Positions 1 to 8,154 are shown, counted from the first letter of the stretch. The stretch is 48,218 bases of DNA from Streptomyces mayonensis (GCF_018982965.1 NZ_JACBYP010000061.1:1-48218); one strand, 5' to 3'. The notes: generated by a model from the sequence alone, not told the origin. Numbers and translations are program-made.

Positions 1-1290
1 GGCGTCGAAGAACGCGATCACGGGGCGCTCGTCCGTGGCGGTGGGGAAGGGCCCGTCGGGGCCGGACTCGTCGGCCCGGGCGGGGCGGTGGGGCCGTCGG
101 GGGCTGCCGGGTTGCGTGCTGATTTGGAGGGGTTGGGTGCGCGGGTGGTGTTCGGGGCGTGTGATGTGGCGGATCGTGGGGCGTTGGAGGGTGTGTTGGC
201 GGGGGTGCCGGTGGAGGCGCCGTTGGTGGGTGTGGTGCATACGGCGGGTGTGGCTGAGGATGGTGTGTTGTCGCAGTTGGACGGGGAGCGGTTGGAGCGG
301 GTGCTGCGGCCGAAGGTGGATGGTGCGTGGAATCTGCATGAGTTGACGCGTGGGTGTGGGTTGAAGGCGTTTGTGTTGTATTCGTCGTTGGCGGGTCTGC
401 TGGGGACGGCGGGTCAGGCGAATTATGCGGCGGGGAATGCGTTTTTGGATGGTCTGGCGTCGTTGCGTCGGGCTGAGGGTTTGGTGGGGGTGTCGATGGT
501 GTGGGGTTTGTGGGAGGAGTCGAGTGGGATCAGTGGGGATTTGGGTGAGGTGGATCTGCGGCGGTTGGGGCGGTTGGGGTTGCGGGCGTTGTCGTCGTCG
601 GAGGGGTTGAGGCTGTTTGATGCGGCGTTGGGTGTGCGGGAGCCGGTGGTGGCGTTGACGGGTGTGGACGGGGGTGCGTTGCGGGCGCGGGGTGATGAGG
701 TGCCGGTGATGTTGCGGGGGCTGGTGCCTGGTGGGTCGCGGCGTCGGGGTGTGGTGTCGGGTGGGGATGGTGGTGGGGGTCAGTCGTTGGGTGTGCGGTT
801 GTCGGGTCTGTCGGTGGAGGAGCGTGGGCGGGTTCTGGTGGATCTGGTGCGGGGTGTGGTGGCCGGGATTCTGGGTCATGACGATCCGCGGGAGGTCGAG
901 GCCGATCGGGCGTTCCAGGAGATGGGTTTCGATTCGCTGAACGCGGTGGAGTTGCGGAACCGGTTGAACGCGTTGGGCGGGCTGCGGCTGGCGAACACGG
1001 TGGTCTTCGACTATCCCTCGGTCAGTGCGCTGGCCGGTTTCCTCGACAGGCAACTCGCCGACCAGGACACCCCCACAACCAACAACACCCTCCCCACCGC
1101 ACTGGGGGAGCTGGAGGAGTACATCCGGAGCGCCGGGGGAGACGACGCGCTGCGGCGAAGCATCACCGAACAGCTGCAGCGGCTGCTGGAGCTGGCGGGT
1201 GCCGGCCCGAACGAGGGCCATGACGCCAACGACGACCTCGACTCCGCCAGTGACGAGGAGCTCTTCGCACTGATCGACGGAGCCGAGTAG
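1..1290 (+). CDS. Modular type I PKS, 3' end (KR-ACP-docking tail)
   Basis: Partial gene, open from the left window edge to a TAG at 1288-1290. It holds the C-terminal half of a ketoreductase, an acyl carrier protein and a C-terminal docking segment. The KR keeps Lys (codon 313), Ser (385) and Tyr (424) and the Asp of a B-type loop (AGVAEDG), so it should be active. The ACP serine is in GFDSLNAVEL (codon 934). The tail ends in SDEELFALIDGAE, close to the tail of the PKS at 30440, so this protein probably hands its chain to another PKS of the same line. From about 100 to 900 codons end mostly in G or T, then switch to C-rich use. The first ~90 bases do not resemble KR sequence. Upstream KS/AT domains lie outside the window. 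The family is certain; the exact partner is inferred. Confidence 0.93.
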   Translation, partial: GVEERDHGALVRGGGEGPVGAGLVGPGGAVGPSGAAGLRADLEGLGARVVFGACDVADRGALEGVLAGVPVEAPLVGVVHTAGVAEDGVLSQLDGERLERVLRPKVDGAWNLHELTRGCGLKAFVLYSSLAGLLGTAGQANYAAGNAFLDGLASLRRAEGLVGVSMVWGLWEESSGISGDLGEVDLRRLGRLGLRALSSSEGLRLFDAALGVREPVVALTGVDGGALRARGDEVPVMLRGLVPGGSRRRGVVSGGDGGGGQSLGVRLSGLSVEERGRVLVDLVRGVVAGILGHDDPREVEADRAFQEMGFDSLNAVELRNRLNALGGLRLANTVVFDYPSVSALAGFLDRQLADQDTPTTNNTLPTALGELEEYIRSAGGDDALRRSITEQLQRLLELAGAGPNEGHDANDDLDSASDEELFALIDGAE

Positions 1291-1301
1291 CCGTTCGCCG
1301 G

Positions 1302-1343
1302 CGGGGTGGGCGGCCGACCCGGACGGGCCGGCCGCCCACCCCG
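1302..1343. terminator. Perfect 15-bp hairpin after PKS
   Basis: Perfect inverted repeat 1302-1316 / 1329-1343 with a 12-base loop, starting 11 bases after the PKS stop codon. It is a plausible actinomycete terminator without a T-run. It lies between the PKS and the thioesterase gene, so the latter may be partly insulated from PKS transcription. Confidence 0.6.
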
Positions 1344-1424
1344 TACATCCACTGCGTGCGGTCTCCGCGCGGACGGACGCAACGCCACCAACGGAACACC
1401 ACAACAGGAAGAGGACACCGAACG

Positions 1425-2171
1425 ATGGGCACTGACCGATGGATACGCCGGATGGGAGTGCCGGGCTCGGGCAACGTCCGGCTGGTGTGCTTTCCGCACG
1501 CGGGCGGCGCCGTCACCTTCTTCACGGGGCTCGCGCGGGCGCTGGCGCCGGACATCGAGGTGCTGGGAGTGCAGTACCCGGGCCGCCAGGACCGCCACCG
1601 GGAGCAGCCGGTCGATGAGATCCCCCGGATGGCGGCAGCCGTCGGCGAGGAACTGGAGGCGCTCCTCTCGGACGGGCGCCCGTGTGCGTTCCTCGGCCAC
1701 AGCATGGGCGCACTGGTGGCTTTCGAAACGGGCCTGTTGCTGCGCGGGGGACAGGCGTCGAAGGGTCTGACCCGGCTGTTCGCCTCCGGCCGTGCCACTC
1801 CGCCGGCGGGACCGCTCCCCGGCGATCTGGTGACCGGGGACGAGCTGCTGACCGAGCTGCACCGGATGGGGGGCATCGGCGAAGACGTGCTGAACGACCC
1901 CGAGATGCTCTCGATGATCATGCCGGTGGTGCAGGCCGACTACCAGGCGCTGGCGGCGTACCGTATGGCTCCCGGTGCCTCGCTGGACTGCCCGGTCACG
2001 GTGCTGACGGGAGAGACGGACCCCGTCGTCTCGCCGCAGGAGGCGGCACGGTGGCAGGAGGTCACCTCGGCCCCCACCCAGGTGCACGTCTTCCCGGGGG
2101 GCCACTTCTATCTACAGGACCAGGTCCGGCAGGTCGCCGCAGTGGTGCGCGAGTCACTGCTTCCCGGCTGA
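1425..2171 (+). CDS. Type II (editing) thioesterase
   Basis: A 248-residue alpha/beta hydrolase of the type II thioesterase family, which removes stalled or wrongly primed acyl groups from carrier proteins of PKS lines. The nucleophile is Ser93 in GHSMG, with Asp199 (GETDPVV) and His227 (GGHFYL) completing the triad. The N-terminal LVCFPHAGG is the family oxyanion-hole signature. The ATG at 1425 is chosen because a GAGG lies about ten bases upstream; in-frame sequence continues upstream but has no better start. Its place right after a modular PKS gene is the usual one for these proteins. The type I line ends in a reductase rather than a thioesterase, so this protein is more likely an editor than the release enzyme. 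Confidence 0.93.
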   Translation: MGTDRWIRRMGVPGSGNVRLVCFPHAGGAVTFFTGLARALAPDIEVLGVQYPGRQDRHREQPVDEIPRMAAAVGEELEALLSDGRPCAFLGHSMGALVAFETGLLLRGGQASKGLTRLFASGRATPPAGPLPGDLVTGDELLTELHRMGGIGEDVLNDPEMLSMIMPVVQADYQALAAYRMAPGASLDCPVTVLTGETDPVVSPQEAARWQEVTSAPTQVHVFPGGHFYLQDQVRQVAAVVRESLLPG

Positions 2172-2218
2172 CCCGGCGCCGGCCCGGGGGGTGCGGGCCG
2201 CCTCCCGGGTGCCGGGGG

Positions 2219-2947
2219 TCACTCGGCAGGGGGCTCGTAGGCCAGGTTGTGCATGGAGCACAGCTCGTACAAGTTCTCCTCGAACACCGGCTCGAGATCG
2301 CTGTAGGCGAAGTCGAGCTGGCGGAGTATCTCCATGCACAGCAGGCCGTACAGCTTGATCCAGCTCGACAGGAACAGGTGGAGGGCCTCCGGCGGGAGGG
2401 TGCTGTTCGTGCGGGCCGAGTAGTCGGACATCTGCCGCTGGATGGACGGTGCCAGGTCGGTGAAGGCCGTCACCGGGTAGGGGGCCTGCTTCCACACCTC
2501 CACCAGCTGGTCGAGGAAGACGCTCTCGAACTGCTGTCCCGCCTGCTGCCGCGGCGACTCCTCGTCCGGCTTTGCCGCCGACATCACGGGGCTGGCGAAC
2601 ATCCAGCTGAACTCGCTGGGGTGGTCGAGCGCCCAGGCGCGCATCGCCCGGCACGTCAACAGCAGCCTCCGGCCCGGACGGTCGGGCGGACAGGTGTCCC
2701 GCGCCGCCAGCATCGTCGCGGTCAGCTCCTGGTAGAAGTCCGTGATGATCGCTTCGACCAGGGCGTCATGACTGGCGTAATAGCGGTACACGGCGGGGCC
2801 GCTCATGCCCATCTCCCGGGCCACGGCGTTGATCGTCACTCCGGTCGGGCCGTGCTTGCGCAGCAGCCCGCGTGCTGTCGTACGAATCTCAAGAAGTGTG
2901 GCCTGCCGGCGCCGTTTCACCCAGGAACTTGACGTTTGCTGGCCCAT
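2219..2947 (-). CDS. TetR-family regulator, copy 1
   Basis: A 242-residue TetR-family DNA-binding protein. The helix-turn-helix is in residues about 18-65, with the typical NAVAREMGMSGPAVYRYY recognition region. The long C-terminal domain (FSWMFASP, LYGLLCMEIL, LDFAYSDLEPVFEE) probably binds a ligand, perhaps a cluster intermediate. It is convergent with the thioesterase gene and divergent from a small membrane-protein gene. It is a clear paralogue of the TetR at 42558-43289; I judge roughly two thirds of residues identical, and the upstream DNA is conserved too. The start ATG at 2947 matches the N-terminus of the paralogue. Its likely targets are its own promoter and that of the divergent gene; whether it represses or activates is unknown. 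Confidence 0.92.
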   Translation of the reverse strand: MGQQTSSSWVKRRRQATLLEIRTTARGLLRKHGPTGVTINAVAREMGMSGPAVYRYYASHDALVEAIITDFYQELTATMLAARDTCPPDRPGRRLLLTCRAMRAWALDHPSEFSWMFASPVMSAAKPDEESPRQQAGQQFESVFLDQLVEVWKQAPYPVTAFTDLAPSIQRQMSDYSARTNSTLPPEALHLFLSSWIKLYGLLCMEILRQLDFAYSDLEPVFEENLYELCSMHNLAYEPPAE

Positions 2948-2971
2948 CGCTTCGTCCTCGCAGTCGTAGCC

Positions 2972-3074
2972 ATTGACATGATAGTTGGCCTATGATTTGT
3001 TATAGAGCGTAAGTTAAGTCAGTGGTTAGAATATTACTGAGTAGAACTTGTGCTGTCCATAGTCGAGACGCGGG
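2972..3074. promoter_or_regulatory. Divergent promoter/operator, TetR copy 1
   Basis: AT-rich region, unusual for this DNA. It contains TTGACA at 2973-2978 and the imperfect dyad ATAG-N5-CTAT at 2981-2993, then TTTGTTA. Most of it can be aligned with 43311-43415 upstream of the paralogous TetR gene, with conserved blocks CATTGACAT, CTATG, TTTGTTA, CGTAA, TAAGTCA and CCA-AGTCG. The dyad is the likely TetR operator. The site call is inference; the conservation is seen directly. Confidence 0.6.
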
Positions 3075-3272
3075 ATGACGATGCTGAAGAGGTCCGAGGA
3101 CTGGCGGTTCGTGGCGGCGGCTCTCGTGCTCGTCGCGGGGGGCGTCTGGGGCGTTTCCCGTGCGCTTTCCGCGCGGGACGCGCAGATCGCCCGGCTGCTC
3201 GATGTCCTGGAGAGCGCGGTGGGCGGTGAGGCGGTGGGCCAGGAGGTCCTGAAGGAGGCGCGGCAGCGCTGA
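3075..3272 (+). CDS. Small single-span membrane protein
   Basis: A 65-residue protein I do not recognise. Residues about 12-29 (FVAAALVLVAGGVWGVSRAL) form one hydrophobic helix after a charged N-terminus (MTMLKRSEDWR). The remainder (SARDAQIARLLDVLESAVGG) is a short amphipathic, possibly coiled-coil, cytoplasmic or extracytoplasmic tail rich in Ala, Glu and Leu. It is transcribed divergently from TetR copy 1 across a conserved regulatory region, so it is probably the regulator's immediate target. The ribosome site is weak (GACGCGGG just before ATG), and an in-frame ATG at 3081 is an alternative start. The gene is supported by coding-like third-position bias, the promoter and the membrane segment, not by homology. 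Confidence 0.55.
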   Translation: MTMLKRSEDWRFVAAALVLVAGGVWGVSRALSARDAQIARLLDVLESAVGGEAVGQEVLKEARQR

Positions 3273-3800
3273 CCCGGACCCGCCGCGGCCCCGAAAGAGC
3301 CGGCGCGCAGCCGTTCCTCCCCCGGGCGGCGGCGCGCTTCTGTGTGTCGGTCCGCCGGCGGCCCGGCCGTTGCGCCGGGACCGCGTGCCGCAGGATCTGA
3401 CGCACGGTTGCCGAGGCGTCGCCTTCCCTCCACAATGCCTTCTGGGGCCGGAGCCGGGGCCACGCGCTGCTCGTCGGGAGCCGGGCGGGCCGGAGTCGCT
3501 CCTCGTCCGGCGTGCCCCGAGACGTCCAGCGCCCGTCCCCGGTGGCATCGGGAGTAGGCCGAGCGCACGAAAACCACATGAGGTTCCCCGCTTCCTGAGA
3601 TCGGTACGGATTCAGTTGCGGCGTGGACGACTCGCACGGCAGAGCAACCTGGGTGAGCGGCTGAGACAAGCCTAGGGGTGTCCCCGACCCGCAAAGGGCG
3701 TCCGCAGACCGCGCGGTGAGCGGGCAGTGGAAGCGTGATGTGCGCTGCACGGCCTGCCCCTTCGCGGTACGAGGGGCAGTTCCCGAAGGGTTTCCGTGAC
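3273..3800. other. Non-coding stretch
   Basis: About 530 bases with no convincing gene between the small membrane protein and the terminator of the next TetR gene. Long open frames on the minus strand here are by-products of high G+C; they run through the small-protein gene and lack family motifs. I saw no repeat or RNA gene. Confidence 0.5.
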
Positions 3801-3827
3801 GGGTGCCGCGGAGCTCGCGCGGCACCC
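3801..3827. terminator. 10-bp hairpin after TetR
   Basis: Perfect 10-bp inverted repeat 3801-3810 / 3818-3827 with a 7-base loop, just past the stop of the minus-strand TetR gene at 3842. Probable terminator for that gene. Confidence 0.5.
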
Positions 3828-3841
3828 CGCGGCACGGGGTC

Positions 3842-4456
3842 TCACTCGTCCAGGATCCTGGCCACCAGTTCGGCGGCGCGCGGGTGCGGCATGCCCGCCG
3901 CGCACAGGAGGGTGACCGTGACGGCGTAACCGGCCTCCTCGGCGCGCACCTGGCCGTTGTTGGTGGCCTCCATCATCGAGAACAGCACGCCCTCCAGGAC
4001 GTACCGCAGCCCCTCCGGCGGCAGTGGTGAGGAGAACGACCCCTCCTCCAGGGCGCGTTGGATCAGCTGCGTGCCGGCCCCGTGGACGGCGCCGAGGCGG
4101 TCCCGGATCCCCTCCATCGTGAGGCTCTGCTGGGCGAGGGAGAGCAGCAGGCGGTACCGGTCGACGACCTTCCAGACCGCGAGGAGCGAGCGGGCGAGTG
4201 CCTCCGCCGGATCCGCCACGCCTTCCCGGCCGGCGGCGTGCGCCTGCTCCACCGCCTCGATGGCCTCGCCGATGATCGCGGCTACCAGTGCGTCGCGGCT
4301 GGTGAAGTGGCCGTACACCGTGCGCCGCGACAGGCCCGCCGCGAGGGCGATCTGGTTCATGGACGCGTCCGGGCTGCGGAGCAGCTCGACGAGGGCGACG
4401 TCGAGGATGTGTCGGCGGTTGGCTTCGGCTCTGAGGCTCGACGCGTGTGGATGCAT
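3842..4456 (-). CDS. TetR-family repressor of MFS exporter
   Basis: A 204-residue TetR-family protein. Residues about 8-55 carry the helix-turn-helix (NQIALAAGLSRRTVYGHF). The rest is a helical ligand-binding domain (ALARSLLAVWKVVDRYRLL). The start is the ATG at 4456, preceded by TAGGCGCC; an upstream in-frame GTG at 4483 would put the coding region across the probable operator. It is divergent from the MFS exporter at 4581, a classic drug-responsive pair: the regulator represses the exporter until the cluster product or an intermediate binds it. It is not close to the two paralogous TetR proteins of this window. The pairing is established practice for this layout; the ligand is unknown. Confidence 0.9.
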   Translation of the reverse strand: MHPHASSLRAEANRRHILDVALVELLRSPDASMNQIALAAGLSRRTVYGHFTSRDALVAAIIGEAIEAVEQAHAAGREGVADPAEALARSLLAVWKVVDRYRLLLSLAQQSLTMEGIRDRLGAVHGAGTQLIQRALEEGSFSSPLPPEGLRYVLEGVLFSMMEATNNGQVRAEEAGYAVTVTLLCAAGMPHPRAAELVARILDE

Positions 4457-4469
4457 GGCGCCTAGTTTT

Positions 4470-4511
4470 ACAGATGTGTGCAAGTACGGCTACATTCACA
4501 GGTGTGCGCAA
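4470..4511. promoter_or_regulatory. Direct-repeat operator, TetR/MFS
   Basis: Between the divergent TetR (start 4456) and MFS (start 4581) genes lie two 14-base direct repeats matching at 12 positions: ACAGATGTGTGCAA at 4470-4483 and ACAGGTGTGCGCAA at 4498-4511. Their starts are 28 bases apart, so they lie on nearly the same DNA face. This is the probable repressor binding region. Confidence 0.5.
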
Positions 4512-4580
4512 CTTGCAGTCGCGCTGCCCTGCGCTGCCGGCATGCGGTCGCAGAGCCGAACCGAGAACCGAGGGGGACCC

Positions 4581-6275
4581 ATGCCGCTAATCGTCAACGA
4601 GCCGGTCGAGCGGTTGAGCCGGCCGTACTCCCGCCGCTGGTGGGCGCTGATGGTGCTCTGCCTGAGCCTGATCATCTCGGTCATGGCGAACACCGCCCTG
4701 ACGGTCGCGGCGCCGGCCATGACCCGCGACCTCGATCTGTCCAGCTCCGACCTGCAGTGGGTCATCGACGCGTACACCGTCCCGTACGCCGCGCTGATGC
4801 TGCTGCTCGGCGCGATCGGCGACAAGTACGGCCGGCGGGGCTCGTTGGTGCTCGGCCTGCTCATCATGGGGGCGGGCGGCGTGGCCGGCGCCTTCGCGGA
4901 CACCTCCGTCCAGGTCATCGCCGTCCGCGCGGCCATGGGGTTCGGTGCCGCCATGATCATGCCCGCGACGCTGTCGCTGCTCGCGGCGATGTTCCCGCGC
5001 AGGGAACGGGCCAAGGCGATCACCATCTGGGCGGCGACCTCGGGCCTCTCCATCGCCGCCGGGCCGCTGATCGCCGGTGTGCTGCTCAAGGACAACGGCT
5101 GGGAGTCCACGTTCCTGATCAACGTGCCGGTGTGCGCCGTCGCGATCCTGGCGGCGTACGTCCTGGTGCCGCCGTCCAAGGCCGGCGACCGCGGCCGGAT
5201 CGACTACGGCGGCGGCGTGCTCTCCGTGGTCTGGTCCGGCGCCCTCATCTACATGATCATTGACGGCCCCCACTTCGGCTGGGGCCGGTCGGCGTTCACC
5301 GCCGCGGCGATCGCCGGGATCGGCCTGCTCCTGTTCGTCTGGTGGGAGTTGCGCCACCCGCGTCCGATCCTCGACGTGCGGAAGTTCGCCCAGCGCGGCT
5401 TCGCCGGCGCGAACCTCGGCATCGCCGCCTTCTTCCTCGCCGTGTTCGGCGTCTTCTACTACCTCACTCAGCACTTCCAGTTCGTCCTGGACTACGACCC
5501 GCTGGAAACCGGCATCCGCATGCTGCCGCTGGCGTTCGGGGTGTTCCTGGGCGCCGCGCTGACCGGCATGCTGACCCCGCGCCTCGGCGCGCGCGTCATG
5601 GTGACGCTGGGCATGGTGGGCGGTACGACGGCCCTGGCCCTGCTCATCGGCGTCGACGCGGGCTCCACGTACGGGGACTTCGTCGCCCCGCTCGCCCTGC
5701 TCGGCGTCTCCCTCGGCCTCGCCGTCTCCCCGTGCACGGACACCATCATGGGTGCCTTCCCCGAGTCGGAGCTCGGCGTCGGCGGCGCCGTGAACGACAC
5801 CTCGCTCGAACTCGGCGGATCGCTCGGCATCGCGGTCCTCGGCTCGGTGCTCGCCTCGTCGTACGCGGCGAACCTCACCGACGCGACCAAGGGCGGCGGG
5901 GTCCCGCCTCAGGCGCTGGAGGCCGCGAAGGACTCGGTCGGCGCCGGCAACGCCGTGGCCCAGTCCTTCGACGAGCGGGCACGTCAGCTGACGGAACAGG
6001 CGGCGCAGGCAGCGTCCCCCGCGGACGCCGCCGCGCTCAAGGAGCAGGCGGCGGAAGTGGCGCGGGGCTCGGCCCGGATGGCCGACGCGGTCGGGTCCGC
6101 CTTCTCCGACGCGGTGTCCCACACGAGCCTGGTCGGCGCGGTCGTCCTCGGTGCGGGCGCCCTGGTCGTCGCCGTACTGATGCCCCGCAAGTCCGCCGAG
6201 CCGCAGCCCCCCGTCGAGGCGGAAGCCCTGCCCGAGCCCCCGCAGACTCCGGTGCCCACGAGGGTGGGCCGGTGA
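4581..6275 (+). CDS. MFS drug exporter, DHA2 (14-TMS) family
   Basis: A 564-residue inner-membrane proton antiporter of the EmrB/QacA type. The first helix carries the family signature (LTVAAPAMTRDL, LQWVIDAYTVPYAALMLLLG), followed by GDKYGRRGSLVLGL, the motif A loop between helices 2 and 3. About 14 hydrophobic segments are visible. The last extracytoplasmic loop (residues about 440-520) is long and Ala/Gln/Glu-rich, with a helical look (AAALKEQAAEVARGSARMADAV). ATG 4581 has AGGGGG six bases upstream. The adjacent divergent TetR gene points to product-induced export and self-resistance. The 14-helix family is secure; the exported compound is inferred to be the cluster product. Confidence 0.94.
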   Translation: MPLIVNEPVERLSRPYSRRWWALMVLCLSLIISVMANTALTVAAPAMTRDLDLSSSDLQWVIDAYTVPYAALMLLLGAIGDKYGRRGSLVLGLLIMGAGGVAGAFADTSVQVIAVRAAMGFGAAMIMPATLSLLAAMFPRRERAKAITIWAATSGLSIAAGPLIAGVLLKDNGWESTFLINVPVCAVAILAAYVLVPPSKAGDRGRIDYGGGVLSVVWSGALIYMIIDGPHFGWGRSAFTAAAIAGIGLLLFVWWELRHPRPILDVRKFAQRGFAGANLGIAAFFLAVFGVFYYLTQHFQFVLDYDPLETGIRMLPLAFGVFLGAALTGMLTPRLGARVMVTLGMVGGTTALALLIGVDAGSTYGDFVAPLALLGVSLGLAVSPCTDTIMGAFPESELGVGGAVNDTSLELGGSLGIAVLGSVLASSYAANLTDATKGGGVPPQALEAAKDSVGAGNAVAQSFDERARQLTEQAAQAASPADAAALKEQAAEVARGSARMADAVGSAFSDAVSHTSLVGAVVLGAGALVVAVLMPRKSAEPQPPVEAEALPEPPQTPVPTRVGR

Positions 6276-6353
6276 GGCGGCCCTCCGGCCGAAGCGTGTG
6301 CTGAGACCGCGCCGACGGCACCACGAAGGCCGCCCGGCGCAGGAGTGAAAGCC

Positions 6354-6404
6354 GCCCGCGCCGGCGGACCGGACGCGATCCCGCTCCGGTCCGCCGGCGC
6401 GGGC
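6354..6404. terminator. Perfect 20-bp bidirectional terminator
   Basis: Perfect 20-bp inverted repeat 6354-6373 / 6385-6404 with an 11-base loop, placed between the convergent MFS exporter and flavin reductase genes. It should terminate transcription from both sides. Confidence 0.75.
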
Positions 6405-6455
6405 AGCCGTTTCGGTGGTGACGCCGGCAGCGGTGACGCCGGCGGTACGACGCCT

Positions 6456-6515
6456 GGCAGTGGCAGCAGTGGCAGCAGTGGCAGCAGTGGCAGCAGTGGC
6501 AGCAGTGGCAGCAGC
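6456..6515. repeat. 9-bp tandem repeat (GGCAGCAGT)n
   Basis: After a short GGCAGT, five perfect copies of GGCAGCAGT run from 6462 to 6506, followed by one variant copy to 6515. The array lies between the terminator and the flavin reductase stop codon and has no evident coding role. It is likely to vary in copy number between strains. Confidence 0.85.
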
Positions 6516-6550
6516 GGCGGACGGCCGGCGCGGGCACGCCGCTGCGCAGC

Positions 6551-7072
6551 TCACGGGACCGCGTGCAGGGCGCCGCGGTGGAAGACGATCGATGTGGAGC
6601 CCGCCGTGGCCGGCCGTCCCAGACCGGCCACGCGCGCCAGGGCGAAGTGGTGGTCGCCGAGCTTTCGTATCTCCTCGACCCGGCAGTCGAGCCACGCGGC
6701 GACGCCGGGGAGCAGGGGATTGCCCAGCGGAGACGTCGCCGGCGTCAGCCCCGCGAACTTGTCGCCGCCGCTGCTCGCGAACCGGGCGCACAGCTCCTGC
6801 TGGTCGCCCGAGAGGACGTTGACGGTGAAGGTGGCCGAACGCCTCATCTCGGGCCAGCTCGACGACTTCTCGTCGACGAAGATGCCGATCAGCGGCGGAT
6901 CCAGCGACACCGACACGAACGACCCCACGGTCAGCCCGGCCGGCCCGCCCTCTGTTGTCGCCGTGACCACGGTGACGGCTGTCGGAACCTCGCGCAGCAC
7001 ACCGCGGAGCGTCCCCGAACTGACGGGCACCGCTGCGTCGGTGTGGTCGCGGGCGGGCGAAGTCGTGCCCAT
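6551..7072 (-). CDS. Flavin reductase (ActVB-like)
   Basis: A 173-residue flavin reductase of the HpaC/ActVB type, which uses NAD(P)H to make free reduced FMN or FAD for partner monooxygenases. Motifs include VPTAVTVVTA, GSFVSVSLDPPLIGIF and FTVNVLSGDQQELCARFA, with the closing GDHHFALARV carrying the conserved GDH turn. The start ATG at 7072 has GGGAGG five bases upstream. ActVB itself serves the ActVA oxygenase in actinorhodin formation, so here it probably feeds the LLM or another two-component oxygenase of the cluster. It is convergent with the MFS gene and divergent from the ketoreductase gene. No single oxygenase partner is adjacent, so the pairing is an inference. Confidence 0.9.
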   Translation of the reverse strand: MGTTSPARDHTDAAVPVSSGTLRGVLREVPTAVTVVTATTEGGPAGLTVGSFVSVSLDPPLIGIFVDEKSSSWPEMRRSATFTVNVLSGDQQELCARFASSGGDKFAGLTPATSPLGNPLLPGVAAWLDCRVEEIRKLGDHHFALARVAGLGRPATAGSTSIVFHRGALHAVP

Positions 7073-7279
7073 GGTGTCCTCCCGGTCGAGTCGTCCTCCG
7101 GCAGACCCTGGCACCCGGCCCTGGAGAGCCGGTCACCGCCACATGGTGCGCGGCAGATCCGCAACGGCGGCGGACGAGCCGCGAGCCGTCCCCACTCCCG
7201 GGTCTTCAGTCATCCTCCAGGCGCGACCGCCAGGCTCGGCCGGGTAGAGCCAGTGTCAGCAGGTCAGGAGGAAAACGTC

Positions 7280-8077
7280 ATGACGACGGAGCCGCAGAGC
7301 GGGGAGTCCCGGGTCGCTTTCGTCACGGGTGCCACGCGGGGCATCGGCCGTGCGGTGGCCGAGACCCTGGGCGGGGCCGGCATCAAGGTCTTCATCACCG
7401 CACGCAACGCCGAGGACGTCACGGCGACGGTGAAGGAGCTGACCGAGGCAGGCATCACGGTCGACGGCACCGCCGCCGACGTACGGTCCGGCGACGACGT
7501 CGCCCGGTCGGTCGCGACGGCCGTCGAGCGTTTCGGCCCCATCGACATCCTGGTCAACAACGCGGGCCGCAGCGGCGGCGGAGTGACCGCCCAGATCACC
7601 GACGAACTCTGGAACGACGTCGTCGAGACCAACCTGACCAGCGTCTTCCGCGTCACCCGCGAAGTGCTCAACGCGGGCGGCATGGCAGCCAAGTCCGTCG
7701 GGCGGATCATCAACATCGCCTCGACGGGCGGCAAGCAGGGCGTGATGCTCGGAGCGCCGTACAGCGCCTCAAAGCACGCGGTTGTCGGCTTCACCAAGTC
7801 GCTCGGACTGGAGCTGGCCAAGACCGGGATCACCGTCAACGCCGTCTGCCCCGGCTACGTGGAGACTCCCATGGCCAAGAGGGTGCGCGAAGGGTACGCG
7901 GGCCACTGGGAGGTCGCCGAGGAAGAGGTGCTCAAACGGTTCGAGGCCAAGATCCCGCTGGGCCGCTACACCGCCCCCGGGGAAGTCGCCGCCCTGGTCG
8001 CCTACCTGGCCGGTCCCGCCGCCGCCCCCGTCACCGCCCAGGCCATCAACGTCTGCGGCGGCCTCGGCAACTACTGA
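7280..8077 (+). CDS. Type II PKS C9 ketoreductase (ActIII-like)
   Basis: A 265-residue SDR that is a very close match to actinorhodin ketoreductase ActIII. ActIII reduces the C9 carbonyl of the nascent poly-beta-ketone with NADPH and fixes the first-ring folding. Cofactor motif TGATRGIG is at residues 16-23; the catalytic set is Asn118, Ser148, Tyr161 and Lys165 (NIASTGGKQG, PYSASKHAVVGFTK). The C-terminus QAINVCGGLGNY is the family hallmark. The ATG at 7280 has AGGAGG about eight bases upstream. It heads a plus-strand pair with the aromatase/cyclase 77 bases downstream, a common type II PKS order. Function is as secure as sequence alone allows. Confidence 0.96.
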   Translation: MTTEPQSGESRVAFVTGATRGIGRAVAETLGGAGIKVFITARNAEDVTATVKELTEAGITVDGTAADVRSGDDVARSVATAVERFGPIDILVNNAGRSGGGVTAQITDELWNDVVETNLTSVFRVTREVLNAGGMAAKSVGRIINIASTGGKQGVMLGAPYSASKHAVVGFTKSLGLELAKTGITVNAVCPGYVETPMAKRVREGYAGHWEVAEEEVLKRFEAKIPLGRYTAPGEVAALVAYLAGPAAAPVTAQAINVCGGLGNY

Positions 8078-8154
8078 CGCGCCCGCGGACGACCCGTGCG
8101 CGTACGGGCGGCCGCAACCCCGCCCAGCCCTACCGAAGGAGAGCCGGACCCACC

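Noticed and set aside
2770..2780. Rare TTA (bldA-type) codon in TetR copy 1
   Set aside because: The TTA spans two codons, TAT and TAC, and is not in frame.
3026..3835. Minus-strand open frames of about 260 residues
   Set aside because: Arg/Pro/Ala-rich compositions without motifs or ribosome sites, overlapping the conserved promoter and the small membrane protein.
6456..6515. CRISPR-like array
   Set aside because: Nine-base units with no spacers; a simple tandem repeat.
4587..7142. Large minus-strand frame over the MFS exporter
   Set aside because: Shadow frame with His/Arg/Gly-rich composition; only the last part coincides with the real flavin reductase, which lies in another frame.
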